A stretch of 64,000 nucleotides of DNA from Burkholderiaceae bacterium (GTDB taxonomy: Bacteria; Pseudomonadota; Gammaproteobacteria; Burkholderiales; Burkholderiaceae_F), in NCBI GenBank assembly GCA_022843955.1, contig JALHMQ010000021.1, positions 27,714 through 91,713 on the forward strand, in the 5' to 3' direction. Below, one piece after another: positions 25,161-33,313 of the stretch. The notes below the pieces were generated by a model, which was not told the DNA's origin, ran no database searches, and saw only the letters and a list, made by a program, of their open reading frames with translations. Numbering within the stretch: the stretch's first letter is position 1; each line of letters starts with the position of its first letter. The position numbers were made by a program, and so were the translations under genes.

Positions 25161-25180
25161 TGTCAATGTCTTGGACATTG
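25161..25180 (+). promoter_or_regulatory. Palindromic operator candidate upstream of ppsR2
   Basis: A perfect 7-3-7 inverted repeat, CAATGTC-TTG-GACATTG (25164-25180), sits 96 bp before the ppsR2 ATG. Extended left it reads TGTCAATGTCTTGGACA, i.e. TGT-N11-ACA, one base shorter than the standard PpsR spacing. It may be an autoregulatory site for PpsR2 or PpsR1. Confidence 0.45.
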
Positions 25181-25275
25181 GTTGGGCGTCCTGCCTGACT
25201 GCCTGTTCGAGGCGATTTGCCGCCCATGCGCTGATCCGAGATTTCCGGATCTGGTTCGTGTCGCAGGAGCAAGAC

Positions 25276-26709
25276 ATGACCAAGCGACCACAGGATGTCG
25301 CCGCCGAAATCGGCACCGACCTCGGGGCGCTATCCCACCTGGCCCCGGAACTGGCCGCCACGTTTGCAACCGTGGCAAGTGACATCGCGCTCGTCATCGA
25401 TCGCGACGGCGTGATACGCAATGTCGCTGTTTCCGGCGGCAAGGACGCCGTGCCCGCGCCACGCGATTGGGTCGGTCGTCCCTGGGCCGACACCGTCACC
25501 GACGACACGCGCCGGAAGATCGAGCAACTGCTGCTCGAAGCAAACGAAAGCGGCGTGTCGCAGCGACGCGAAGTCACGGTCTGTGGCGACGCCGGCCAGA
25601 TTCCCATCGCCTATGCCGCCGTTCGCCTGGGCGAGCATGGTCCGGTGCTGGCGGTCGGTCGTGACCTTCGTGCGATTGCCGCGATCCAGCAGCGCTTCAT
25701 CGAGTCGCAGCAGGAAATGGAGCGCGACTACTGGAAGCGGCGCCAGGCCGAAGCCCGCTATCGACTCCTGTTTCAGGTCGCCACCGATGCAGTCCTCGTG
25801 GTCGACGCGACTTCCTTGCGCGTCGTCGAGGCCAATCGTGCCGCCGCCGAATTTTTCGCCCTTGCGCCCGGCAAACTGGTGGGCCAAGAGGCAAGTCTCG
25901 GCTTTGCCCCCGCGGCGCGCGTAGCGGTCGATAATCTGCTGGTCGCTTCTGCCACCCATGATCGGCCCAGCGAAATCCGTATTCGATCCGGCATTGACAC
26001 GTTGAGTGTTTCGTCGACGCCGTTTCGTGCCGAAGACACGTCGCTGCTGCTGCTGCGGGTACGCACAGCCGATGCAACCGAAACAACCGACAGCAGCCTG
26101 GCTCGCCTGGCTGAACTGGTCGAGCGCACGCCGGACGCGATTGTCGTGACCGACATGCTGGGCCGGATTCGGCTGGTCAACCCAGCCTTCCTCGAACTGT
26201 CCGGGCTGCCGTCGTCAACCGATCTGGCCGGGCGCATGCTCAGCGAATGGCTTGGACAGGGGCCGCGCGAATTCAACGAGACGCTGGACGTCGTTCGCCG
26301 CAATGGCATGGTGGCGCGAATCGTCAGCCGCCTGCGGGGACTGGCCGGATCGATCGACATCGAAATGTCGGCCGCGCGCCTGCCCGATGAGGCCGACGAT
26401 CAGGATTCTCTCGGCTTCACGTTGCGGCCGCTCGCGCGCAGCAGTTCCGCCGAGACTGCCGCTTTCGATGAACTGACCCGGGCCGTCGAGCGACTGGCCT
26501 CGCGCGTCGGAAGCGTCATCTTGCCGAGCCTCATGCGCGAGGGTGCCGAGCTTGTCGAGCGGCACCTGCTGCAGACGGCGCTCGCGCGTTCAGGTGATGA
26601 CGAGGCGGCCGCGGCGCGGCTGCTCGGCATCAGCGAAGACAGCCTGATGCTGCGCCTGCGACGGCAGGGACTGCGTCTTGGCGGGGACCGTCCTTCGGTC
26701 ATGGCCTAG
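25276..26709 (+). CDS. ppsR2: PpsR/CrtJ-type regulator, copy 2 (bacteriophytochrome partner)
   Basis: 477 aa with the same N-PAS, Q-linker (IQQRFIESQQEMERDYWKRR), PAS1, PAS2 and Fis-type HTH order as PpsR1. Start ATG 25276 has CAGGAG eight bases before it; a longer TTG start at 25171 would cover the palindromic operator. Two changes matter: the HTH cysteine of PpsR1 is Leu here (VERHLLQTAL), with only one Cys in the whole protein, and the recognition helix reads SEDSLMLRLRRQG instead of SRQSLYLKLHRYG. Directly upstream of bphP, as in Rhodopseudomonas palustris and Bradyrhizobium, where PpsR2/PpsR is released by far-red light through BphP1. Its DNA target may differ from that of PpsR1. Confidence 0.88.
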   Translation: MTKRPQDVAAEIGTDLGALSHLAPELAATFATVASDIALVIDRDGVIRNVAVSGGKDAVPAPRDWVGRPWADTVTDDTRRKIEQLLLEANESGVSQRREVTVCGDAGQIPIAYAAVRLGEHGPVLAVGRDLRAIAAIQQRFIESQQEMERDYWKRRQAEARYRLLFQVATDAVLVVDATSLRVVEANRAAAEFFALAPGKLVGQEASLGFAPAARVAVDNLLVASATHDRPSEIRIRSGIDTLSVSSTPFRAEDTSLLLLRVRTADATETTDSSLARLAELVERTPDAIVVTDMLGRIRLVNPAFLELSGLPSSTDLAGRMLSEWLGQGPREFNETLDVVRRNGMVARIVSRLRGLAGSIDIEMSAARLPDEADDQDSLGFTLRPLARSSSAETAAFDELTRAVERLASRVGSVILPSLMREGAELVERHLLQTALARSGDDEAAAARLLGISEDSLMLRLRRQGLRLGGDRPSVMA

Positions 26710-26771
26710 CCGCACGGCGCGGAACCGGGCACCATCCGCAGCTGGCCCGTCGGGCCATCATCGCGAAGTCC

Positions 26772-28946
26772 ATGCAAACCAGTCCGGCGTTCGGTCAGGC
26801 CGACCTCAGCAACTGCGAACGAGAACTGATCCATCTTGCCGGGTCGGTGCAGCCGCACGGCGTACTTTTGGTGGTGGATGACGCTTACAGAATCCTGCAA
26901 GCCAGTGCCAACTGCGGCCCCATTTTGGGCCGACCCGCGAATGAGTTGCTGGGTCAGTCGTTGTCGACCTTCGGCGGCGATCTTGATCTGACCGTTGCGC
27001 GGCTCGCGCACGAGCCGGAGCTGGAGCGGCATGCGCCGGTGTCGTGCACGCTTCAGTGCCATGGCGCGCCTGCCGCCTTCGAAGGCGGGCTGTCTCGCGT
27101 GCCCGGTGTCGGTCTGATGATCGAGATCGAGCCGCTCGCGGGACAGGTCGAAACCGTCAACCTTTCTCGAGACGTGCTGCTCACGCAGGTCGCCGAGGCG
27201 ACCAATCGGCTGAGCAATGCGCCCACCTTGGGCGTGCTGGCCGATGCCACGGTCAAGTGCGTGCGCGACATGACCGGCTATGACCGCGTGATGGTCTACC
27301 GCTTCGACCCGGAGGGACACGGCAAGATCATCGCCGAGTCGCGCCACCCGCGCCTGGAGTCGCTGCTCGGCCACCACTACCCGTCCACCGACATTCCGCA
27401 GCGCGCGCGCGAGCTGTATCTGCGCAATCGGGTGCGCGTGCTGGTCGACGTGTACTACGAGCCGTCGCTCCTGGTGCCGCGGCAACTGCCCGGTCTGGGC
27501 GAGCTCGACATGTCGCAGAGCTATCTGCGCAGCATGTCCCCGCTGCACCTTCAGTACCTGCAGAACATGGGAGTGACCGCCACCTTGGTCGTCTCGCTCG
27601 TTCGCGAAGGACGGCTATGGGGGCTGATCGCGTGTCACCACTATGCGCCGCGCAATCTGCGCTTTGGCGTGCGGGCCGCCGTCGAGCTGATCAGCGAGGT
27701 GATGGCCACTCGCATCGCCGGCATCGAGAACTACGCGCAGGCGCAGGTCGCCATCCTGGTGCGGCGGCTGGAACGACGGTTGCTCGAAGCCACCTCCACC
27801 GAGGGCGACTGGCGTCACGCGCTGCTGCGCCAGCCGGGCATGCTGCTGCAGCCGCTAGACGCTACCGGAGCGGCCCTGTTTCACGACGGCGAGATCCAGG
27901 CCATCGGTGAGGTGCCGTCGACCCCCGAACTACGTGCGCTGCGCGAATGGGTCGATGGTCGCCTGAGCGACGGCTTGTTCTCGAGCCACGCGGTGGCACG
28001 CGATGAGCCGTCGTTCGGTGCGCTGACCTCGACCGCCAGTGGCGTGCTCGCGGTGCGCCTGTCGGCGTCTCGGCCGGATTACCTGATGTGGTTTCGCAAG
28101 GAGCAGCTGCTGACCGTCACCTGGGCGGGCGATCCGCACAAGCCAATGGTCGGCAATGACCCGCTCGAACTGTCACCGCGGCGCTCGTTCGCCGCGTGGT
28201 CGGAGATCGTGCGCGGCACGGCGGCACCTTGGACCACTGCGGAGTTGGCGCTGGCGCGCGCCATTGGTCTGGCGCTGGTGGACATCATCCTGCAGGTGCA
28301 TGCGGTGCGCCTGCTGGTGGCCGAGCACCAGCTCGGGCAGGTGCGACGCACGGTTGCCGGATCAAGTGAGCCGGTGGTGATTGCCGATGCGGCCGGTCGA
28401 CTGCTGATGGCCAACGAAGCCTTGCTCAAGCTCGCGCAGCGGCCATCGCTGGCCGCGCCCGAACCGTTGGCCACCCTCGCCGATCTGGCCCGCATCTTCG
28501 CCGACGGCGACCTCGCGCGGCACAAGCTGCGCGACTTGCTGGCGGTCCACGTGTCGTGGCGCGGTGAACATCTGCTTGCACGCACCAATGCCGAGGCAGT
28601 GCCGGTCGGCGTGCGTGCCGAGGCAGTGAGCGGGGCCGACGGGCGGGTACTCGGCTTCATCGTGATCCTGCTTGACCTCAGTGCCAAGCGGCGTGCGGCG
28701 GCGGCGCGCCGGCAACTCGAGCAGTCGCTGATGCTGGCGGCGCGCACCGCGGCCGCGCTCGAACCGGGACGACTCACCGAGCAGGAAGTAGATGTCGTGA
28801 TCAGCACCATCGTCACCAATGCCAGCCTGGCAGCGATGGACATCGCCGACGGTGCGGTGGACGCCGGCGTGGCGCCGATGCTGGAGGAACTCGACGCCTC
28901 CACCCGCCGCGCCGCCTTGCTCTACCAGCGGATCCGCTCGACCTGA
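26772..28946 (+). CDS. bphP: Bacteriophytochrome (RpBphP1-like photoreceptor without HATPase domain)
   Basis: 724 aa biliverdin photoreceptor. PAS domain (1-120) with the biliverdin-binding Cys in LSNCERELIH (Cys 15). GAF domain (about 135-320) with YPSTDIPQRAREL, LRSMSPLHLQYLQNMGV and LWGLIACHHYAPR. PHY domain (about 325-510) with the tongue motif SPRRSFAAWSEIV. A further PAS (about 530-640) and a helical C-terminal tail complete it. No histidine-kinase ATPase motifs are seen. Length and layout match RpBphP1/BrBphP, which act by direct contact with PpsR-type repressors. It starts 62 bp after ppsR2. Confidence 0.93.
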   Translation: MQTSPAFGQADLSNCERELIHLAGSVQPHGVLLVVDDAYRILQASANCGPILGRPANELLGQSLSTFGGDLDLTVARLAHEPELERHAPVSCTLQCHGAPAAFEGGLSRVPGVGLMIEIEPLAGQVETVNLSRDVLLTQVAEATNRLSNAPTLGVLADATVKCVRDMTGYDRVMVYRFDPEGHGKIIAESRHPRLESLLGHHYPSTDIPQRARELYLRNRVRVLVDVYYEPSLLVPRQLPGLGELDMSQSYLRSMSPLHLQYLQNMGVTATLVVSLVREGRLWGLIACHHYAPRNLRFGVRAAVELISEVMATRIAGIENYAQAQVAILVRRLERRLLEATSTEGDWRHALLRQPGMLLQPLDATGAALFHDGEIQAIGEVPSTPELRALREWVDGRLSDGLFSSHAVARDEPSFGALTSTASGVLAVRLSASRPDYLMWFRKEQLLTVTWAGDPHKPMVGNDPLELSPRRSFAAWSEIVRGTAAPWTTAELALARAIGLALVDIILQVHAVRLLVAEHQLGQVRRTVAGSSEPVVIADAAGRLLMANEALLKLAQRPSLAAPEPLATLADLARIFADGDLARHKLRDLLAVHVSWRGEHLLARTNAEAVPVGVRAEAVSGADGRVLGFIVILLDLSAKRRAAAARRQLEQSLMLAARTAAALEPGRLTEQEVDVVISTIVTNASLAAMDIADGAVDAGVAPMLEELDASTRRAALLYQRIRST

Positions 28947-28952
28947 CCCGTC

Positions 28953-28975
28953 AGGCGTTTTGCCCCAAAACGCCT
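28953..28975. terminator. Bidirectional terminator between bphP and bphO
   Basis: Perfect 9-bp stem AGGCGTTTT / AAAACGCCT with a 5-nt GCCCC loop. On either strand the 3' arm begins with A-rich and the 5' arm ends in T-rich sequence, so it could serve both convergent genes. It touches the bphO stop codon. Confidence 0.7.
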
Positions 28976-29667
28976 CAGGACGGCATGGTAGTGACCGGCA
29001 GCGTCCCTTGACGGCCGGGATCGAGCTCCTCGAACAAGGTTCGGTGCAACGTGAAGGCGAACTGCGCTTCCGCGCAAAGTGCCTGCTTCTCCTCGTCGGT
29101 GGCGTCAATCGCCGTCAGCCCCTGCCTGAACCACTGCGCCAGCGACTTTGCCTGCGCAGCGTCGCCGAACTCGTAGAAACGCAGGCCGGCGTCGGTCGGC
29201 AGGTGCAGCGACTTGCCAACGATCCGCCGGACCACCTGGCCGCCACTCAGGTCACCGAGGTAGCGCACGTAAGCGTGCGCCACCAGCAGCCCGGGTGCGT
29301 GGGCGCCCAGATGCTGCAGGTGCAGCCGATAGCGCTGCGCGCTCGGTGCCAGGGCATCGGTGACGGCCGATGCGTCGAGCGCCTGCAGGTCTGCAGCCAG
29401 CGCGGCGCTGCGAAACAGCGCGTCGTCGACGATGCAGCGCAGCCATCGATGATCCCGGTGGGCAGCCAGCAGCGGCTCCATCGTTGCGTAGATCGCGGCC
29501 AGGTTGCGCAGCAGTGCGGTGTAAGCAGCCCGGTCGATGTGGCCGGCGAGCAGGTGCCGCATCACGCCGGTGCGTTCGACCTCGGTGTGCAAGGAGCGCG
29601 TGGCGTGCCTGAGTCGATCGGGCAAGGAGGCCGATGCGAGCGCGGTGTCGTCCTGATGGGTACTCAT
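28975..29667 (-). CDS. bphO: Heme oxygenase making biliverdin for bacteriophytochrome
   Basis: 230 aa BphO/HmuO-type heme oxygenase. The proximal heme ligand lies in ATRSLHTEVERTGVM (His about 27) and the distal helix is YVRYLGDLSGGQVV, both diagnostic. It opens heme to biliverdin, the chromophore bound by the neighbouring BphP. It faces bphP tail to tail, so it is not in the same transcript. Its ATG overlaps the stop of an alpha/beta hydrolase gene by 4 bp (29664-29667), so it is instead coupled to that gene. Confidence 0.93.
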   Translation of the reverse strand: MSTHQDDTALASASLPDRLRHATRSLHTEVERTGVMRHLLAGHIDRAAYTALLRNLAAIYATMEPLLAAHRDHRWLRCIVDDALFRSAALAADLQALDASAVTDALAPSAQRYRLHLQHLGAHAPGLLVAHAYVRYLGDLSGGQVVRRIVGKSLHLPTDAGLRFYEFGDAAQAKSLAQWFRQGLTAIDATDEEKQALCAEAQFAFTLHRTLFEELDPGRQGTLPVTTMPS

Positions 29668-30434
29668 GGCCGACCTGGCGCAAGACTCGCGGTGACACCG
29701 ATGCCTGCCGTGGCAGGCGCGATCAACCAGTCGCGGATCGCTTCGTGCAGGGTCTGACGCACGATGGCCTGCCGCGCGGGATCGGCCTTGCCGCAGAAGA
29801 CCTGACAGGTGCGGTCGGTCGGTGATTCGAAGTCGCAGTGCGAGGCGTCCTGAATCACGCGATCCTGTTGCAACTGCTTGAGCGCACCGACCCAGGGGGA
29901 CGCGATGCCATAGGCGTTGCAGAAGGACGAGGGCGCGCGCAGCAGGCGCGCCGGCTTGTCGAGTCGGCGCGCGGCCGCCAGGCCCACGCCGCCCGGGCGA
30001 TCAAACGCATCGAGTCCGACATAGCCGACCACGCCCGGTGTATCGGCGGCCAGCAGGGTAGACAGACCGCCGGCGGAAAAGCCCACCAGGACCACCTGCT
30101 CGATCGCCGGACCGAGCGTGCCGGCGCGCAGCTGGCCGACCAGGTCGGCCAACGCACGCGCGTTCTTGCGCGAGTCGGTGGCGTAAGGCATGTCCGGCAC
30201 CACGGCGAGCACGCCGTCGCGGGCAAGCGCGGCGGCGTGATCGCTCATGGTGAGGCGACTGCGCATGAAGCCATGCACCAGGATCACTGCTTTCTGCGTG
30301 GGGCGGCCCGGCCCGTGCAGTTCAGCCAGCGTGAGTTGGCCGTCGAGCGTCACATCGACCGTCTGCGGTTGTGCCAACGCCTGCCCGGCGATCATCGCGA
30401 GCAGGGCGCCCCACCAACGCAAGTGCAGCAGCAT
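29664..30434 (-). CDS. Secreted alpha/beta hydrolase
   Basis: 256 aa from ATG 30434, preceded by GGAGAG; an in-frame ATG at 30473 would add 13 residues. The N-terminus is a signal peptide ending near AGQALAQ. The hydrolase core shows VILVHGFMRSR (oxyanion region), the nucleophile elbow GFSAGG, VGYVGLDAFDR (probable acid) and a late ASHCDFESP segment that may carry the catalytic His. Several cysteines (SSFCNAYG, HCDF, RTCQVFCG) suggest disulfides in the periplasm. Substrate unknown; similar proteins are annotated as chlorophyllase- or dienelactone-hydrolase-like. It is translationally coupled to bphO downstream. Confidence 0.75.
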   Translation of the reverse strand: MLLHLRWWGALLAMIAGQALAQPQTVDVTLDGQLTLAELHGPGRPTQKAVILVHGFMRSRLTMSDHAAALARDGVLAVVPDMPYATDSRKNARALADLVGQLRAGTLGPAIEQVVLVGFSAGGLSTLLAADTPGVVGYVGLDAFDRPGGVGLAAARRLDKPARLLRAPSSFCNAYGIASPWVGALKQLQQDRVIQDASHCDFESPTDRTCQVFCGKADPARQAIVRQTLHEAIRDWLIAPATAGIGVTASLAPGRP

Positions 30435-30578
30435 GCCGACAGCCTCTCCGATCCGTACTCGTACGATGCGCATCGTAGTGCGATCGGTGCCGGTCGACGG
30501 GGTCGCCTGATTGATCGCCGACAGGATGCGTGCTGATGTCGCCGCGCTTGGCGGCGCGCACTGTCGCTCGGCGTCGGA

Positions 30579-31181
30579 TCAGCCGCGGCGCAGCGACACC
30601 AGGGGCACCGCGTCGCTGGCGTCGATGCGCCGACGATCCGGCTCGGCCGCGGTGAGCGGGCTGACTTCGCGCAGCGTTGCCAGCGACCGCTCCGCCAGCT
30701 GCTGATAGCTGCGGGTGCCGCTCACCTTCCAGGCGATCTCCTCGTCCGACAACTCGCGCAGGATCTTGGCCGGCACGCCGGCGGCCAGGTGGCGCGGCGG
30801 CACCACCATCGCTGCCTTGACGAACGCGCAGGCGGCCACCATCGCCGACTCGCCGATCACCGCCTCGTCCATCACCACCGCGTTCATCCCCACCATCGCG
30901 TTGCGCTTGACGGTGCAGCCATGCAACACCGCGCCGTGACCGATGTGTCCGTCGACTTCGATGCGCGTGTCGGTGCCGGGAAAGCCGTGCATCACGCAGG
31001 TGTCCTGCACGTTGCTGCCTTCCTCGAGAATGATGCGACCGAAGTCGCCGCGCAGGCTGGCCACCGGTCCGACATAACAACGCGGGCCGATGATGACGTC
31101 GCCCACCAGGACCGCGGTCGGATGCACGTAGGCGGTGGGATCGACCACCGGGCGGATGCCGTCGATTTCGTAGCAGGGCAT
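30579..31181 (-). CDS. paaY: Phenylacetate degradation protein PaaY (gamma-carbonic anhydrase fold)
   Basis: 200 aa left-handed beta-helix protein. Hexapeptide repeats ([35 protein letters not shown]) and metal-site histidines ([17 protein letters not shown]) are visible. The C-terminal [21 protein letters not shown] matches PaaY. PaaY is a thioesterase thought to remove dead-end CoA esters during phenylacetate breakdown. It begins 12 bp after paaN on the same strand. Confidence 0.9.
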   Translation of the reverse strand: MPCYEIDGIRPVVDPTAYVHPTAVLVGDVIIGPRCYVGPVASLRGDFGRIILEEGSNVQDTCVMHGFPGTDTRIEVDGHIGHGAVLHGCTVKRNAMVGMNAVVMDEAVIGESAMVAACAFVKAAMVVPPRHLAAGVPAKILRELSDEEIAWKVSGTRSYQQLAERSLATLREVSPLTAAEPDRRRIDASDAVPLVSLRRG

Positions 31182-31193
31182 GGCGATCCCGCC

Positions 31194-32876
31194 TCAGGCT
31201 GCCGCGGCGGTGGGGGCCACGTGCACGCGCCGCTGCACCACGCGGAAGCGGTTGGAAACGAAGGCACTGTCGGCGTAGCTGGCGTTGGCGGCGGGATTCG
31301 CGCCCGTGGCGTGGAAGTCCGAGAACGCGGCCGACTGGTTGACGAACACGCCACTGGTCAAGTTGATCGATAACGCCACGCCGACACGTTGCGTGGCCTG
31401 CACCATGGCGTCGATCACCGGTTCGTTCTTCGAGTACACGCCCACCGTGAGCGCGCCCTGTTCGCGCACGATGCGCTCGGACAGCGCGACCAACGCGGCG
31501 GCGCCGCCCGGTACCGCGACCACGGTGCAGATCGGCCCGAAGCGCTCCTGCATGTACACGCCCTCGCGCGAGGCGTCGGTCTTGAGCAGCACCGGCGTGC
31601 GCACCTGCGCTTGCGGAAACTCGGGATGAGGCACGGGCTTCGATGCCAGCACCACGGTCGCCACCGCGGCGGCTTCTTCAATTCGCTTGAGCGTGGCCTC
31701 CGACTGGATCGCCCCCAGCACCGCAGTCGCCGTGGCCGGATCGCTCAGGAACTTCTCGATCGCCGCACCCAGGTCGGCGGCCACCTCGTCGAACGACTTG
31801 CGGCCCGCATCGGTATCGATCCCTTCGGCCGGCACCAGGATCGCCTTGGTGGTGGTGCACATCTGCCCCGAGTACAGCGACAGCGTGAACGCCAGGTTGC
31901 GCAGCATGCCCTTGTAGTTGTCGGAAGACTCGATCACCACGTTGTTCACGCCGGCCAGTTCCGCATACACCTGCTTGCCCGGCGCGTGCTCGATCAGCCA
32001 ACGACCGAAGGCGGGACCGCCGGTGAAGTCGATCGACTTCACCGCCGGATGCGCGACCAGAGCGCGCGTCGCCTCCTCATCGACCACGGCGAGTTGCACC
32101 AGATTCGGATCGAGCCCGTGCTCGCGCAGCACATCGCGCGCGATCTTCACGCTGATCGCCGCCGGCAGCGTGCTGGCCGGGTGGGGCTTGACGATCACCG
32201 CATTGCCGGTGGCCAGTGCAGCGAACAGGCCCGGGTACGTGTTCCAGGTCGGGAAGGTTGCGCAACCGATCACCAGTGCAACGCCGCGCCCGACCACCTG
32301 ATACTCCTTGCGCATGGCCAGCGCCGGGTTCTTGCCCTGCGGCTTCTCCCAGTGCGCCTGTCCCGGCACGAAGCTCATCTCGCGATACGCATAGGCCACG
32401 GCCTCCAGGCCACGGTCCTGCGCGTGGGGGCCGCCCGCCTGGAACGCCATCATCCATCCCTGGCCGCTGGTCAGCATCACCGCCTGGGCGATCTCGAAGC
32501 TGCGCCGGTTGATGCGTGCCAGGATTTCCAGGCAGACGCCGGTGCGTCCATCGATTCCGGCTTGCTGCCACGCCGGCATCGCCGCTTCGGCAGCAGCGAT
32601 CAGCGCATCGACGCTGCACACCGGGTACTGCACGTCGAGCGTCACGCCGTAGGGCGAACGATCGGCCGCCGTCCACCCGCTCACACCGGGTTGGTCAAGT
32701 TCCAACTTCGTGCCGGTGAGCGCTGCCACGGCACGCTTGCCGTCGTCCATCGCGGTGTCGCCGTACACCTTGGGGCTCGGCATCTCCGGATAGGGACTCC
32801 AGTAGCCGCGCGTGGCGATCGCCTTCAGGGCGCCGTCAAGCGTGGCGCGATGCTGGTCGAGCAGGGGGTGCGTCAT
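31194..32876 (-). CDS. paaN: Phenylacetic acid degradation protein PaaN (aldehyde dehydrogenase)
   Basis: 560 aa aldehyde-dehydrogenase-superfamily protein of the stand-alone PaaN type found in Burkholderiales paa clusters. Visible are GCATFPTWNTYPGLFAALA and NAVIVKPHPAS (cofactor region), FTGGPAFGRWL, and the nucleophile region LYSGQMCTTTKAI with the active-site Cys. It should oxidise the open-ring semialdehyde-CoA to 3-oxo-5,6-dehydrosuberyl-CoA, the job of the ALDH half of E. coli PaaZ. The MaoC-type hydratase half of PaaZ is absent. ATG 32876 follows GAGGAGACCATCG; divergent from paaG. Confidence 0.88.
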   Translation of the reverse strand: MTHPLLDQHRATLDGALKAIATRGYWSPYPEMPSPKVYGDTAMDDGKRAVAALTGTKLELDQPGVSGWTAADRSPYGVTLDVQYPVCSVDALIAAAEAAMPAWQQAGIDGRTGVCLEILARINRRSFEIAQAVMLTSGQGWMMAFQAGGPHAQDRGLEAVAYAYREMSFVPGQAHWEKPQGKNPALAMRKEYQVVGRGVALVIGCATFPTWNTYPGLFAALATGNAVIVKPHPASTLPAAISVKIARDVLREHGLDPNLVQLAVVDEEATRALVAHPAVKSIDFTGGPAFGRWLIEHAPGKQVYAELAGVNNVVIESSDNYKGMLRNLAFTLSLYSGQMCTTTKAILVPAEGIDTDAGRKSFDEVAADLGAAIEKFLSDPATATAVLGAIQSEATLKRIEEAAAVATVVLASKPVPHPEFPQAQVRTPVLLKTDASREGVYMQERFGPICTVVAVPGGAAALVALSERIVREQGALTVGVYSKNEPVIDAMVQATQRVGVALSINLTSGVFVNQSAAFSDFHATGANPAANASYADSAFVSNRFRVVQRRVHVAPTAAAA

Positions 32877-33313
32877 CGATGGTCTCCTCGGCCGCGCTGT
32901 TGCGGCGCGTTATGGGTTTTCCGCTGCAGCAGTCGCCGAACCCGATCAGACACCGCCGATGAGGGCTTGCTGCAAATCGCGGCTCAACCTACTATTGATT
33001 GAACGGTCGGTCAACGAATGCGATCGACGAATGCCGGCCGACGAATGAGACCGACCCCGACCCAGATTGGCCAGGGTCGGGGGTCGAGGCAGGACCGATC
33101 CGGGGCACGTCCTACGTGGCGTACCGGATGCCGGGGCAGTTCAGCCCGGCGCGCGGGCGTGGAGGAAGGCAAGCGAGGACCGGCACAGGTCAGAGCAGGG
33201 AAGGCAAGGCAATAAGGATGCATCGGCGGCGCCGACCGACAGGATCGGCGCCGACCCTTGCCAAGTGAGCAGCCCGGGCCGCACGCGCGCTCGGGCGCCT
33301 GCCAAGGAGACAC
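32877..33313. promoter_or_regulatory. Divergent control region between paaN and paaG
   Basis: 437 bp without a gene. It contains a TetR-type operator candidate (32999-33014) and two GC-rich hairpins: CGACCCCGACCC paired with GGGTCGGGGGTCG (33052-33086, one bulged G) and GGCGCCGA / TCGGCGCC (33228-33252). The paaG ribosome site AAGGAG is at the right end. No clear sigma-70 promoter could be fixed by eye. Confidence 0.65.
32999..33014. promoter_or_regulatory. Candidate PaaR (TetR) operator
   Basis: TTGAACGGTCGGTCAA is an imperfect palindrome: 12 of 16 positions are self-complementary, with perfect TTGA/TCAA ends. GGTCGGT-type cores are, from memory, typical of PaaR operators in betaproteobacteria, and a TetR regulator is encoded inside the downstream operon at 41.8 kb. 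It lies between paaN and paaG, so it could control both directions. Confidence 0.45.

Noticed and set aside
25171..25275. TTG start of ppsR2 at 25171
   Set aside because: It would place the palindromic operator at the start codon. ATG 25276 has a good ribosome site and matches the family N-terminus.
32877..33313. Hairpins in the paaN-paaG gap as intrinsic terminators
   Set aside because: Neither is followed by a T-run on either strand, and both lie in a divergent promoter region.
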